A DNA stretch of 64,000 nt from Rickettsiella endosymbiont of Xylota segnis (lineage in GTDB: Bacteria > Pseudomonadota > Gammaproteobacteria > Diplorickettsiales > Diplorickettsiaceae), in assembly GCF_964019545.1 (NCBI RefSeq), contig NZ_OZ026451.1, positions 682,001 to 746,000 of the forward strand. The letters run 5' to 3'. Below are positions 38,383-47,781 of this stretch, piece by piece. The position numbers were made by a program, and so were the translations under genes. Position 1 is the stretch's first letter, and every line of letters begins with the position of its first letter. The notes below the pieces were generated by a model. It did no database searches. It worked only from the letters and a program-made list of their open reading frames with translations, and was not told the DNA's origin.

Positions 38383-39120
38383 ATGAATGAAAAAATACAA
38401 AAAATATTGGCTAATTTAGGTATCGGTTCACGTCGCGAAATAGAACGTTGGATCCGCGAAGGTCGAATTCGTATAAATCAGCAGCCTGCCAAGCTCGGTG
38501 ATAGAATTGATTTGACTGCAAAAATTTTTATAGACGGTAAGCCAATTCCGCTCCTACCAACGTCCGATTTTAAACGACGCATATTGATCTATCATAAACC
38601 TGAAGGTGAGATTTGTGCACGCTCGGATCCTGAGCGACGGCCGACTGTATTTGAACATTTACCACCGTTACGTGGTCAACGTTGGATAATGATTGGTCGT
38701 TTAGATATTAACACCTTAGGTTTATTAATTTTCACCAATGATGGTGAATTAGCGCATCGTCTATCACATCCTTCTTACGAAATTGAACGAGAGTACGCCG
38801 TGCGTGTAATAGGTAAAGTTGATGAGAAAATTTTGCAGCGTTTAAGAAAAGGGGTGAAGTTAGAGGATGGCATGGCGGCATTTACGCATATCGAAGAGCG
38901 TGGCGGATCGGGTGCCAATCATTGGTATCATGTAGTACTTAAAGAAGGGCGCAATCGAGAAGTTAGACGCTTATGGGAATCGCAAGGTGTTAGTGTTAGT
39001 CGTTTGCTGCGCGTGCGCTTTGGTAATGTGAGCTTGCCAGAAGATTTGAGCAGAGGGCAAAGCCGCGAATTAAAAACTGACGAGAGTCAAAAGTTAGCTC
39101 GCTTGGTAAGTTTAGATTGA
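38383..39120 (+). CDS. rluB: 23S rRNA pseudouridine synthase (RluB family)
   Basis: 245-residue RsuA/RluB/E/F-type pseudouridine synthase. N-terminal S4 RNA-binding domain (KIQKILANLGIGSRREIERWI), then the catalytic Asp motif GRLDINTLGLLIFTNDG and EREYAVRV; the C-terminal KEGRNREVRRLWESQGVSVSRLLRVRFG is characteristic. RluB modifies U2605 of 23S rRNA in E. coli. ATG at 38383 is preferred to a TTG three codons upstream. The long basic tail of some RluB proteins is absent. It follows scpB by one gene, a common neighbourhood. Confidence 0.88.
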   Translation: MNEKIQKILANLGIGSRREIERWIREGRIRINQQPAKLGDRIDLTAKIFIDGKPIPLLPTSDFKRRILIYHKPEGEICARSDPERRPTVFEHLPPLRGQRWIMIGRLDINTLGLLIFTNDGELAHRLSHPSYEIEREYAVRVIGKVDEKILQRLRKGVKLEDGMAAFTHIEERGGSGANHWYHVVLKEGRNREVRRLWESQGVSVSRLLRVRFGNVSLPEDLSRGQSRELKTDESQKLARLVSLD

Positions 39121-39144
39121 GTTGCGAATTTAAAGGAACAGATC

Positions 39145-39605
39145 ATGCAAAAGGATTGCAACAGGATTCGTTGGTTAAAATACTATTTAATCACACTTAT
39201 CTGTATCTATACGACTAATGGCTTAGCTGATTCCTTAGCCCCACGATTTTCTGCGAATGCCTATACCGGTGTTTATACAGTAGGGTCAGCGGATTTAATG
39301 TTGTCACTCGATGGCAATGAAACCCACAATTTCTATGTGAATCCACAAGCTGCTTATGGTAGTGATCAACAATGGCTGACAGATTTAGGCTTAGGTTATC
39401 GTTGGATTAATAACGATGCGGCTATTTTAGGTTGGTATGCGTGCTAGCCGTACACGCGTCAACAATAATAGTGATTTTTGGATAACGACCTGGTGTGGAA
39501 ATATTAGGAAGGCGTTGGGATACGCATCTAAATGCTTATATCCCAGTTGCTGGGCGTAGTAACGAAGTGAAATCAGCAGATATATATTTCTGCGCAGAAG
39601 TTTAG
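39145..39605 (+). pseudogene. Frameshifted inverse autotransporter beta-barrel remnant
   Basis: An N-terminal signal segment (LIC... TTNGLA) and the start of an intimin/invasin-type barrel (ADLMLSLDGNETHNFYVNPQ, then WLTDLGLGYRWINNDAAILG) stop at TAG 39445-39447. The homology continues in the next frame (ASRTRVNNNSDFWI, from 39437) and then a third frame (VEILGRRWDTHLNAYIPVAG, then RSNEVKSADIYF, from 39495) to a stop at 39605. At least two frameshifts and loss of the rest of the barrel indicate a dead adhesin/invasin gene. It starts 25 bp after rluB with AAGGAA before ATG. Confidence 0.8.
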
Positions 39606-40038
39606 CAAAGAAATTATTTTTTGATTATTGGTAATCGAAGCGAGACAAGACTTTTGTTTGTTAAACTCAGAAACGGATAAATTGAAATTTCCTATTGGAT
39701 AGTTGTTATAATCTGCATGCCATGTAAAAAAAATCATCAAAAGCTTTCATTTTTGGTCCGATTATTAGAACGCCTTTCTAAATGGGATAATAGATCTTCT
39801 AAGTATTTAGTCTAAGGGTAGCCATTTATACTCCTTAAAAATTGATTTATTATTTTGTCATTAAACAACTTACGCCTGAAAGAATGTTAATTCAAATGAC
39901 CATAATTAGTACTCATTGTTAATGAAGGTGTTGTCATTCAAGTGCTAGAAAAAAGTACAACTTATTTGTATTTGTCTGTTAATTAAGCGTATAATCGCCC
40001 AGTCTTTTTACCCTGTTTCATTAAAAGGCTTACAATTT
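39606..40038. other. Non-coding region before the sdh operon
   Basis: 430 bp between the autotransporter remnant and sdhC. A TATAAT at 39707-39712 with TTGAAA 19 nt before it, and a 32-codon frame from 39717 without a ribosome-binding site, are not convincing alone. The downstream end holds the probable sdh promoter. A short stretch at 39909-39957 has ends that resemble the dispersed element described elsewhere but is too diverged to call. Confidence 0.4.
39966..39995 (+). promoter_or_regulatory. Probable sdhCDAB promoter
   Basis: Perfect TATAAT at 39990-39995 with a weak -35 (TTGTAT, 39966-39971) and an 18-nt spacer, 44 bp before the sdhC GTG start. Confidence 0.5.
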
Positions 40039-40410
40039 GTGAGTAAACGACCGATTAATCTTAACTTATTGACAATTCGCTTTCCTATCACGGCAATCGT
40101 ATCCATTTTGCATCGAATCTCTGGTTTTTTCTTATTTTTAATGATCCCAATCTTTTTAGCCATCCTGTCGCTTAGCTTACATAGCCCAGAGGCTTTTTTT
40201 ACCGTGCATACCTGTTTTGCGCATCCTGTCACTAAATTGCTCATCTTGGGCTTTTTATTTGCGCTTTTTTATCATTTATTAGCCGGTGTTCGTCATTTGT
40301 TGATGGATGCGGGCGTTGCAGAAGAATTAAAGTCCGCGCGCTTTAGTGCTAGCTTGGTTATTGTATTGGCGATAGGTATGACCGGTCTGATGGGAATTTA
40401 TATATGGTAA
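40039..40410 (+). CDS. sdhC: Succinate dehydrogenase cytochrome b556 subunit
   Basis: 123-residue membrane anchor of complex II with three helices. Signature RPINLNLLTIRFPITAIVSILHRISG and the heme-ligand region HLLAGVRHLLMDAG. It helps bind heme b and ubiquinone. The start is GTG at 40039 (VSKRPIN); AAGG lies about 12 nt upstream. It overlaps sdhD by 7 nt. First gene of the sdhCDAB-sucABCD cluster. Confidence 0.93.
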   Translation: MSKRPINLNLLTIRFPITAIVSILHRISGFFLFLMIPIFLAILSLSLHSPEAFFTVHTCFAHPVTKLLILGFLFALFYHLLAGVRHLLMDAGVAEELKSARFSASLVIVLAIGMTGLMGIYIW

Positions 40411-40763
40411 AAAAATTAACTAATGTAACCAGTCTTAGCGGTAATGGATTACGTGATTGGTTAATCCAGCGTACCACCTCAGTGATTTTGGCAGCCTATA
40501 TTATTTTTTTATTGGGATTTATTCTTTGTCATCAACCATTAGATTATGTCACCTGGCAGAACTTATTTAGTCATATAGGTATGCGTTTGTTCAGTAGCTT
40601 ATTTTTATTGAGTTTATTTTGGCATGCCTGGATTGGCCTATGGACGATAGTGACGGATTATATTAAATCAGCGAGTTTACGTTTAATCACTCAACTTATT
40701 ATTATCATTGCGCTATTCCTCTATTTTGTCTGGGGTTTAGTTATTTTTTGGGGCACAATCTAA
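40404..40763 (+). CDS. sdhD: Succinate dehydrogenase membrane anchor subunit
   Basis: 119-residue second anchor of complex II with three helices. Conserved features: [20 protein letters not shown] and the heme-side [18 protein letters not shown] with the axial-type His. Short overlaps on both sides (7 nt with sdhC; 1 nt with sdhA through TAATG) show tight translational coupling. Confidence 0.92.
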   Translation: MVKKLTNVTSLSGNGLRDWLIQRTTSVILAAYIIFLLGFILCHQPLDYVTWQNLFSHIGMRLFSSLFLLSLFWHAWIGLWTIVTDYIKSASLRLITQLIIIIALFLYFVWGLVIFWGTI

Positions 40764-42529
40764 TGGCCTTGCCTACTTATATATTTGATGCCGTGATTGT
40801 GGGTGCGGGTGGCGCAGGAATGCGCGCGGCATTGCAATTAGCGCATTCTGGTCAGAAAGTTGCATTAATTTCTAAAGTATTTCCAACGCGTTCGCACACG
40901 GTTTCAGCACAAGGTGGGATTACCTGTGCCTTAGGTAATGCGCATGAAGATGATTGGCGTTGGCACATGTACGATACGGTGAAAGGTTCAGATTATTTAG
41001 GTGACCAAGATAGTATTGAGTATATGTGTAAAACCGGTCCTGAAGCCGTGTATGAGTTGGAACATATGGGCTTACCGTTTTCACGGATGGACTCCGGAAA
41101 AATCTATCAACGGCCGTTTGGCGGACAATCCAAAAATTTTGGTGGTGATCAAGCAGCGCGAACCTGCGCTGCTGCCGATAGAACCGGCCATGCTTTATTG
41201 CATACTTTGTACCAACAAAACATAAAAGCCAAAACACATTTTTTTAATGAATGGTATGCCATTGACTTGGTTAAAACACCACAAGGCCAAGTCGCTGGGC
41301 TCACAGCGTTGTGCATCGAAACCGGTGAAGTGGTTTTTTTTCATACACGCGCAACTATTTTAGCAACGGGCGGTGCGGGACGAATTTTTCAATCAACTAC
41401 CAATGCGATGATTAATACCGGTGATGGTATCGGAATGGTGTTACGTGCGGGTTTTCCAGTACAAGATATGGAAATGTGGCAATTTCATCCGACCGGTATC
41501 GCTGGAGCTGGCGTTTTAGTGACAGAAGGTTGTCGTGGCGAAGGTGGATATTTAATTAATAAAAACGGTGAACGCTTTATGGAGCGTTATGCGCCGCATG
41601 CAAAAGATTTAGCTTCGCGGGATGTGGTCGCGCGTGCCATGGCATTAGAATTACGTGCTGGAAATGGATTTAATCCAGAAGGGACCGATTACGTAAAATT
41701 AAAATTGGATCATCTCGGTGCAGAGATTATTAAAAAACGTTTACCCGGAATTCGTGAATTGGCGTTGACCTTTGCGCATGTGGATCCGATTACCACACCT
41801 ATTCCTGTTGTTCCAACTTGTCATTATATGATGGGCGGAATACCCACCAATGTCCATGGTCAAGTGATTACGCTGGATATTGAAGGTCAAGATCAAGTCG
41901 TTGAAGGTTTATACGCAGCAGGAGAGTGTGCCTGTGTTTCCGTGCATGGTGCGAATCGATTAGGTGGTAACTCTTTGCTGGACTTAATTGTATTTGGTCG
42001 TTCTGCTGGATTACATGTCGGCGAATCTTTAATCCAAGATTTACCGTTACTCACTATTAATCAAGATGATTTAGATGCGGCATTAAATCGCTTGAATCGT
42101 TGGGATCAATCTAAACAAGGTGAAAGTTTGGTTGAGATTCGACATGCGATGCAAAAAGTGATGCAAACCGATTTCGGGGTTTTTCGTACCGCGAAATATA
42201 TGGAAGAAGGTTTAGTTAAATTAAAACAATTAAAGGAACGTTTAAATCACGCTGTCTTAACTGATCATAGTCAGGTGTTTAATACCGCGCGTATCGAAGC
42301 CTTAGAACTCGATAATCTGATGGAAGTAGCCTATGCTTCAGCGGTATCGGCGTTAACTCGCGAAGAAAGTCGTGGTGCGCATAGTCGCGAAGATTTTCCA
42401 AAACGGGATGATAAAGTTTGGTTAAAACATCTACTATATTTTTCTAAAGTAGATACGATAGATTTTAGACCCGTGAATCGGAAACCTTTAACAGTACCAC
42501 CCATGGAGCTTAAAGAACGAACCTACTAA
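40763..42529 (+). CDS. sdhA: Succinate dehydrogenase flavoprotein subunit
   Basis: 588 residues, same length as E. coli SdhA. Oxidises succinate to fumarate with covalently bound FAD. Motifs: [17 protein letters not shown] (dinucleotide fold), [12 protein letters not shown] with the FAD-linked His, [22 protein letters not shown] (active site) and [14 protein letters not shown]. The frame extends upstream to a TTG at 40748, but ATG at 40763, overlapping the sdhD stop, gives the family start. It is separated from sdhB by 171 bp containing a large stem-loop. Confidence 0.97.
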   Translation: MALPTYIFDAVIVGAGGAGMRAALQLAHSGQKVALISKVFPTRSHTVSAQGGITCALGNAHEDDWRWHMYDTVKGSDYLGDQDSIEYMCKTGPEAVYELEHMGLPFSRMDSGKIYQRPFGGQSKNFGGDQAARTCAAADRTGHALLHTLYQQNIKAKTHFFNEWYAIDLVKTPQGQVAGLTALCIETGEVVFFHTRATILATGGAGRIFQSTTNAMINTGDGIGMVLRAGFPVQDMEMWQFHPTGIAGAGVLVTEGCRGEGGYLINKNGERFMERYAPHAKDLASRDVVARAMALELRAGNGFNPEGTDYVKLKLDHLGAEIIKKRLPGIRELALTFAHVDPITTPIPVVPTCHYMMGGIPTNVHGQVITLDIEGQDQVVEGLYAAGECACVSVHGANRLGGNSLLDLIVFGRSAGLHVGESLIQDLPLLTINQDDLDAALNRLNRWDQSKQGESLVEIRHAMQKVMQTDFGVFRTAKYMEEGLVKLKQLKERLNHAVLTDHSQVFNTARIEALELDNLMEVAYASAVSALTREESRGAHSREDFPKRDDKVWLKHLLYFSKVDTIDFRPVNRKPLTVPPMELKERTY

Positions 42530-42548
42530 TACATAATCGTCGTCTTTT

Positions 42549-42617
42549 TTTGATTTCGTTGTTGGATTGCCTTTTTTGTACACTCCGCTACAAAAACCAA
42601 TCCGCTTAGAAATCAAA
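42549..42617 (+). repeat. Large three-part stem-loop between sdhA and sdhB
   Basis: Nested inverted repeat: outer stem TTTGATTTC (42549-42557) with GAAATCAAA (42609-42617), middle GGATTG (42564-42569) with CAATCC (42598-42603), and inner TTTTTGTA (42573-42580) with TACAAAAA (42589-42596) around loop CACTCCGC. It would form a long hairpin in the polycistronic mRNA 20 nt after the sdhA stop. Roles could be mRNA processing or stabilisation, attenuation, or the relic of a small mobile element. Confidence 0.75.
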
Positions 42618-42634
42618 TAAATACCTGATTCTGT

Positions 42635-42657
42635 AAGGAGGTTAGCTAGATATCTAG
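42635..42657 (+). other. Orphan Shine-Dalgarno and palindrome before sdhB
   Basis: A perfect AAGGAGG (42635-42641) is followed by CTAGATATCTAG, a 12-bp perfect palindrome (42646-42657), with no start codon at usable distance. The sdhB ATG is 43 bp further on with its own weak AGG. It may be a remnant of a lost start or a regulatory site. Confidence 0.4.
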
Positions 42658-42700
42658 GTGTACATTATTTTTTGTTTGATTTTATTCATTAGGTTAAATT

Positions 42701-43399
42701 ATGCAATTTTCCATTTATCGTTATGATCCCGAGATCGATAAAAAACCTTATATGCAGGATTACACACTGGAGATCGCCTCGGGTAAAGACATGATGTTAC
42801 TGGAAGCTTTGGAATGTTTGAAGGAACAAGATCAAACTTTAAGCTTTCGCCGTTCTTGCCGTGAAGGAGTTTGTGGATCCGATGGTATGAATATTAATGG
42901 TAAAAATGGTTTGGCATGTATTACGCAAGTTTCATCCTTGCGCTCGCCGGTTGTATTAAGACCGCTACCAGGGTTACCCGTGATACGTGATTTGGTGGTG
43001 GACATGGAACCCTTTTTTCGTCAATACGAAAAAGCTCAACCCTATCTTATTAACGATAAAGAACCGCCGGCAAAAGAACGCTTACAATCACCCGAAGAAC
43101 GTGAAAAATTAGATGGGCTTTATGAATGCATCTTGTGTGCTTGTTGTACCAGTGCTTGTCCTTCGTATTGGTGGAATCCTGATAAATTTTTGGGGCCCGC
43201 CGCGCTATTGTGGCTTTGTCGCTTTTTGGTAGATAATCGCGACGCTGCTAAAGAACAGCGTTTAGCTGAGTTAAATGATCTCTTTAGTTTATTTCGATGT
43301 CGGACCATTATGAATTGTACGACGGTATGTCCTAAAGGACTTAATCCGGCTAAGGCAATAGGCCATATTCGCTCTGAGCTTTTACAAGAAGAAGTGTAA
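42701..43399 (+). CDS. sdhB: Succinate dehydrogenase iron-sulfur subunit
   Basis: 232 residues. Carries electrons from FAD to quinone via three clusters: [2Fe-2S] ligands in SCREGVCGSDGMNINGKNGLAC, and the [4Fe-4S] and [3Fe-4S] ligands in CILCACCTSACP and CRTIMNCTTVCPKG. Full length. The SdhB-sucA gap is only 34 bp, so the cluster continues into the suc genes. Confidence 0.97.
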   Translation: MQFSIYRYDPEIDKKPYMQDYTLEIASGKDMMLLEALECLKEQDQTLSFRRSCREGVCGSDGMNINGKNGLACITQVSSLRSPVVLRPLPGLPVIRDLVVDMEPFFRQYEKAQPYLINDKEPPAKERLQSPEEREKLDGLYECILCACCTSACPSYWWNPDKFLGPAALLWLCRFLVDNRDAAKEQRLAELNDLFSLFRCRTIMNCTTVCPKGLNPAKAIGHIRSELLQEEV

Positions 43400-43433
43400 T
43401 TAAAATATTCTCAATAGGGTAAATTCAACCATT

Positions 43434-46223
43434 ATGACTGAGCAATTAAAATCGGCGCAGGCCTTACAAAAAAATTCCTATCTTTTTAGTGGTAATGGTA
43501 CCTATTTAGAAACTCTGTATGAACAATATCTACATGACCCGAGTCAGCTAAGTGCTGAATGGCAAACCTATTTTAGCCAACTCAGTGATAAAGAAAATGA
43601 TGTTTCGCATGCTGATATTCGCTCTTATTTTACTGAATTAGCGCAACGACCCCTCGAGAAAAGAACGGTTCATGAGCCCAGTAATTTACAGGATAAACTA
43701 CTTAGTTTAATTGATGCTTATCGCCGCTATGGCCATTACCAAGCACACTTAGATCCCTTAGCCTTAGCTGCAAAACGTGAAATAATCGATTTAAGCTTAG
43801 AAAATCACGATATTAACGCGCAAGATTTAACGCGTATCGTTAATCTTAATGGTTTACTCGGTTTACAAAGTGTTAGCGCAGAAAGTTTACTGGCTCACCT
43901 TAAAAAGATCTATTGCCGCAGTATAGGCTTTGAATATGAACATATTACCGATCATGGGCAACGAACTTGGTTGCAAAAACGTATCGAAGCGGTTGCGGGT
44001 AAACCGAGTTTCGCAGCACAAATAAAAAAAACTATTTTAAAAGGTTTAATTCAGGCCGATGGCTTAGAAAAATTTTTGGGTAATAAATTTGTTGCACAAA
44101 AACGTTTTTCTTTGGAAGGTGGAGATAGTTTAATCCCTTTACTCGAAGAGTTAATCGCGCATGCAAGTGCCGCTTCGGTACAAGAAATCGTCATTGGTAT
44201 GGCGCATCGTGGCAGATTAAATGTACTTATTAATATTTTAGGTAAATCGCCAGCAAAACTATTCGAAGAGTTTGCCGGTAAGTTAACCCAAGAAAATCGT
44301 TCGGGTGATGTCAAATACCACAAGGGTTTTGCCGCCGATATAAAAACCGATCACGGGGTCATGCATGTCGCTATGGCATTTAACCCTTCACATCTGGAAA
44401 TTGTTAATCCTGTGGTGGAAGGTTCCGTGCGCTCACGCCAAGAACGTCGCCGAGATAGTGGAAGAAAACAAGTATTACCATTACTGATCCATGGTGATGC
44501 CGCTTTTTCCGGTCAAGGAATTGTGATGGAAAATTTTGAATTATCGCAAACTGAAGCTTATGGTACCGGTGGGACTTTACATATTGTCCTGAATAATCAA
44601 CTCGGTTTTACCACCGATCCACAAAATGCACGTTCGAGTTGGTATTGTACCGATCCCGCTAAAATTGTTGATGCACCGATTTTTCATGTTAATGGTGACG
44701 ACCCCGAAGCTGTATTATTTACCTTACAACTTGCGTTTGATTTTCGACAAACCTTTAAAAAAGATGTTGTCATTGATTTAGTTTGTTATCGTCGTCACGG
44801 ACATAATGAAGCCGATGAACCCGCAGCGACCCAACCATTAATCTACCAAACCATTAAAAAATTACCCACCGCAAAACAACAGTATGCCGATGTCTTAATT
44901 AATCAAGGAGTGGTCAGTGCAGAAGAAGTTCAACAATGGTCCGATGAATATAGAAATCGCTTAGATAATGGTCAACCTGTTGTGCATCGACTTACTAGCG
45001 ATTACGAAAATCCTTATCGTATTGATTGGCGTCCTTATCGCTATCAAGATTGGCGTACACCCGTTGATACGGCCGTTGATTTATCCGTATTGAAAAAATT
45101 GGCTACGCAATTAGAAACTTTACCACCAGGTTTTGTATTGCAAGCGCAAGTTGCCAAAATTATGGAAGATCGTCGCAAAATGACGGCTGGCCAGTTGCCG
45201 TTAAATTGGGGCTATGCCGAAACCATGGCTTACGCTACTTTATTGCAAGAGAACTATGAAATACGTTTATCCGGTCAAGACAGTGAACGCGGCACTTTTT
45301 TCCATCGTCATGCTGTGCTCCATGATTTTAATACCAATCAAACCATAACACCTCTAACCCAGTTGGCTAAAAATCCAAATGCATTTACTGTGATTGATTC
45401 GATACTCTCAGAAGCGGCGGTTATGGGCTTTGAATATGGTTATGCAATTTCGAATCCAAACAGTTTAGTGATTTGGGAAGCGCAATACGGTGATTTTGTT
45501 AACGGTGCACAGGTTGTTATTGATCAATTTTTAAGTTCTTCAGAACAAAAATGGGGTAGACTATGCGGTTTAGTTTTATTCTTACCTCATGGTTACGAGG
45601 GTTCCGGTCCAGAACATACCTCAGCGCGTTTAGAACGTTTCTTACAGCTTTGCGCCCAAGATAATATGCAAGTGTGTGTACCCAGTACACCAGCACAGAT
45701 TTTTCATTGCTTGCGACGACAAATGTTACGACTGTATCGAAAACCTTTAATTTTAATGACACCGAAAAGTTTATTACGCCATAAATTAGCCGTATCAACT
45801 TTGCAAGAATTAGCGAGCGGTATGTGGCAATCCATAATTTCGGATAGTGAAGTTGACGTTAAAGAAGTAAAGCGTGTCGTTTTATGTAGTGGTAAGGTTT
45901 ATTATGATTTACTCGAACAACGGCGTACGCAAAAACGTGAAGATATTGCACTGATACGCATCGAACAATTATATCCTTTTCCAGATACCGAGTTGCGTGC
46001 TGTACTAAATTCTTATTCCCAAGTAAAAGATATTGTATGGTGCCAAGAGGAATCTAAAAATCAAGGTGCTTGGTATTGTATCCAACATGAACTTGTTGCG
46101 TGCCTAGCAAAAATCCAAACGCTACGGTATGTGGGTAGGCCCGCATCTGCCGCTCCTGCGGTGGGTTCACCTTTGGTGCATACAGAAGAACAACAAACTT
46201 TGGTTAAAGAAGCTTTAACCTAA
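43434..46223 (+). CDS. sucA: 2-oxoglutarate dehydrogenase E1 component
   Basis: 929-residue TPP-dependent decarboxylase of the 2-oxoglutarate dehydrogenase complex (E. coli 933). N-terminal motif SYLFSGNGTYLETLYEQYL, active-site region IGMAHRGRLNVL, TPP/Mg motif GDAAFSGQGIVMEN followed by LNNQLGFTT, and YRRHGHNEADEP. Cytosolic TCA-cycle enzyme. The 154-bp gap to sucB is occupied by a dispersed palindromic element. Confidence 0.97.
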   Translation: MTEQLKSAQALQKNSYLFSGNGTYLETLYEQYLHDPSQLSAEWQTYFSQLSDKENDVSHADIRSYFTELAQRPLEKRTVHEPSNLQDKLLSLIDAYRRYGHYQAHLDPLALAAKREIIDLSLENHDINAQDLTRIVNLNGLLGLQSVSAESLLAHLKKIYCRSIGFEYEHITDHGQRTWLQKRIEAVAGKPSFAAQIKKTILKGLIQADGLEKFLGNKFVAQKRFSLEGGDSLIPLLEELIAHASAASVQEIVIGMAHRGRLNVLINILGKSPAKLFEEFAGKLTQENRSGDVKYHKGFAADIKTDHGVMHVAMAFNPSHLEIVNPVVEGSVRSRQERRRDSGRKQVLPLLIHGDAAFSGQGIVMENFELSQTEAYGTGGTLHIVLNNQLGFTTDPQNARSSWYCTDPAKIVDAPIFHVNGDDPEAVLFTLQLAFDFRQTFKKDVVIDLVCYRRHGHNEADEPAATQPLIYQTIKKLPTAKQQYADVLINQGVVSAEEVQQWSDEYRNRLDNGQPVVHRLTSDYENPYRIDWRPYRYQDWRTPVDTAVDLSVLKKLATQLETLPPGFVLQAQVAKIMEDRRKMTAGQLPLNWGYAETMAYATLLQENYEIRLSGQDSERGTFFHRHAVLHDFNTNQTITPLTQLAKNPNAFTVIDSILSEAAVMGFEYGYAISNPNSLVIWEAQYGDFVNGAQVVIDQFLSSSEQKWGRLCGLVLFLPHGYEGSGPEHTSARLERFLQLCAQDNMQVCVPSTPAQIFHCLRRQMLRLYRKPLILMTPKSLLRHKLAVSTLQELASGMWQSIISDSEVDVKEVKRVVLCSGKVYYDLLEQRRTQKREDIALIRIEQLYPFPDTELRAVLNSYSQVKDIVWCQEESKNQGAWYCIQHELVACLAKIQTLRYVGRPASAAPAVGSPLVHTEEQQTLVKEALT

Positions 46224-46238
46224 GGTAAATTATTATGG

Positions 46239-46356
46239 TACTCACAGTAATTGGATTTTTTGGCCAGGCGCCGTGAAAACGAGGCAACCGGAGTGTATTA
46301 TACATGAGGATTGCGAGTTGAGCGGCAACACAGCAAAAATTCAAGTGCGAAGAGTA
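46239..46356 (+). mobile_element. Dispersed MITE-like element, copy A (sucA-sucB)
   Basis: 118 bp. Left end TACTCACAGTAATTGGATTTTT, split as TACTCACAGTAATTG and GATTTTT; right end CAAAAATTC then AAGTGCGAAGAGTA. The ends form an imperfect terminal inverted repeat flanked by TA. Internal features: GGC-cag-gcGCC hairpin, TGTAT-t-ATACA core, and GAGGATTGCGAGTTGAG, a ribosome-binding-like motif followed by TTG. The frame through the right end is open into sucB. Ends 20 bp before the sucB ATG. Confidence 0.8.
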
Positions 46357-46376
46357 CATTTATAGAGGTATCCAGA

Positions 46377-47567
46377 ATGAGTATAGAAGTAAAAGTTCCA
46401 ATGTTACCTGAATCGGTTGCTGATGCCACCATTCTCAAGTGGTATAAAAAACCAGGTGAAAAGGTTATGCGGGATGAGAATTTAGTCGATCTGGAAACCG
46501 ATAAAGTTGTTATAGAAGTACCGGCACCCGCCGACGGTATGATGGGAAAAATTGAAAAAGAAAAGGGAACGCTAGTTAAAGCGGGTGAAATTTTAGCGCA
46601 TCTAGACATTGACAAGGAAGCTAGTATGAAAACAGAAAAAACCTCTGCACCTCTATCAGCACCAGCACCCGTCGCAGAAAAAACTATATCCGTTGATAGC
46701 GGTGCTAATTTGGCAGGTCCTGCTTCTAGACGTAAACGGAGTATTCAGGAACCAGAAAGTTATTCTGCTAAGAAAGAATCCGGTTCTGAAATGCAAACTT
46801 CAGCAAGCAATGCTAACACGCCTTCCGCAGCGTATGCTATGTCAAGTCTTCAAAATCAAAGCACGGAACGCGTGGAAAAACGTGTACCTATGACACGTTT
46901 ACGCGCGCGTATTGCCGAGCGACTGGTGGCAGCACAGCATAATGCGGCTATTTTAACTACTTTTAATGAAATTAACTTACAAAAAGTGATGGAGTTGCGC
47001 AGTCTCTATAAAGATAGTTTTGAAAAGAGGCATGGGTCACGTTTAGGTTTTATGTCTTTTTTTACCAAGGCAGTTATCGAAGCCTTGAAGCGTTTTCCAG
47101 CGGTGAATGCGTCCATTGATGGTAATGATGTGGTTTATCATAATTATTTTGATATCGGTATTGCCGTTTCAACGGATAGGGGTCTAGTGGTTCCTATTCT
47201 GCGCGATGCGGATCGTTTATCATTTGCAGATATAGAAAAAACCATTGCCAATTATGGCCGTAAAGCCAAAGAAAATCAGATTGCTATTGAAGACATGACC
47301 GGCGGTACTTTCACTATTACCAATGGTGGAGTTTTTGGGTCGCTTTTAGCTACTCCAATTATTAATCCACCACAAAGCGCGATACTCGGAATGAACAAAA
47401 TAGAGGAACGACCGGTGGCAGAAAATGGCCAAGTGGTTATTCGACCGATGATGTATGTTGCTTTATCTTATGATCATCGTATTATTGACGGCAAGGAATC
47501 AGTTAGCTTTTTAAAAACCATTAAAGAGTTACTTGAAGATCCATCCCGTTTGTTAATTGATGTATAA
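46377..47567 (+). CDS. sucB: 2-oxoglutarate dehydrogenase E2 (dihydrolipoyl succinyltransferase)
   Basis: 396 residues. N-terminal lipoyl domain with lipoyl-Lys in [14 protein letters not shown], and a C-terminal catalytic domain with [35 protein letters not shown] and the active-site His/Asp in [11 protein letters not shown]. Between them (about residues 100-185) the E1/E3-binding domain is not recognisable: only [14 protein letters not shown] hints at its start, and the usual GTGxxGRxxxxDV is missing. ATG 46377 follows GAGG; the frame is open 22 codons upstream into copy A. Confidence 0.94.
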   Translation: MSIEVKVPMLPESVADATILKWYKKPGEKVMRDENLVDLETDKVVIEVPAPADGMMGKIEKEKGTLVKAGEILAHLDIDKEASMKTEKTSAPLSAPAPVAEKTISVDSGANLAGPASRRKRSIQEPESYSAKKESGSEMQTSASNANTPSAAYAMSSLQNQSTERVEKRVPMTRLRARIAERLVAAQHNAAILTTFNEINLQKVMELRSLYKDSFEKRHGSRLGFMSFFTKAVIEALKRFPAVNASIDGNDVVYHNYFDIGIAVSTDRGLVVPILRDADRLSFADIEKTIANYGRKAKENQIAIEDMTGGTFTITNGGVFGSLLATPIINPPQSAILGMNKIEERPVAENGQVVIRPMMYVALSYDHRIIDGKESVSFLKTIKELLEDPSRLLIDV

Positions 47568-47632
47568 GCGCTATCTCATAGCACAAAGCATAGTTTAATG
47601 GCGAGCAATCCGTTATCATTATTTTTAAAAAG

Positions 47633-47757
47633 TATGCTCACAGCAATGGGATTTTTGATAAGTGCCGTAACCCTGCAGCAATTTACGTGTATACAATATA
47701 GGCATGAAAATTGCGGATAAAGCGGTAACGTAGACAAAAATGCTAATGCGAACAGCT
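47633..47757 (+). mobile_element. Dispersed MITE-like element, copy B (sucB-sucC)
   Basis: About 125 bp, the most diverged copy. Left end TATGCTCACAGCAATGGG then ATTTTTG; right end GACAAAAATG, CTAATGCGAACAGCTA. The AAATTGCGGATAAAGCGG segment matches the GGATTGCGAGTTGAGCGG of the other copies. Its hairpin GGC/GCC is lost. It ends 25 bp before the sucC ATG, which has its own TAGGAG. Confidence 0.7.
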
Positions 47758-47781
47758 AATAATTAGGAGAAAAAGAAATCC

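Noticed and set aside
39717-39815. 32-codon frame next to TATAAT in the region before sdhC
   Set aside because: The frame would be leaderless and the -35 spacing is 19 nt; not enough to call a gene.
39909-39957. Short stretch before sdhC with TACTCA at one end and ATTCAAGTGC ... AGTA at the other, like a tiny copy of the dispersed element
   Set aside because: Only the ends match, the interior is missing, and AT-rich sequence makes such matches easy; not called as a seventh copy.
46311-46376. Upstream extension of sucB into the repeat element from a TTG
   Set aside because: The ATG at 46377 has GAGG upstream and gives the exact family N-terminus, so the extension is probably untranslated.
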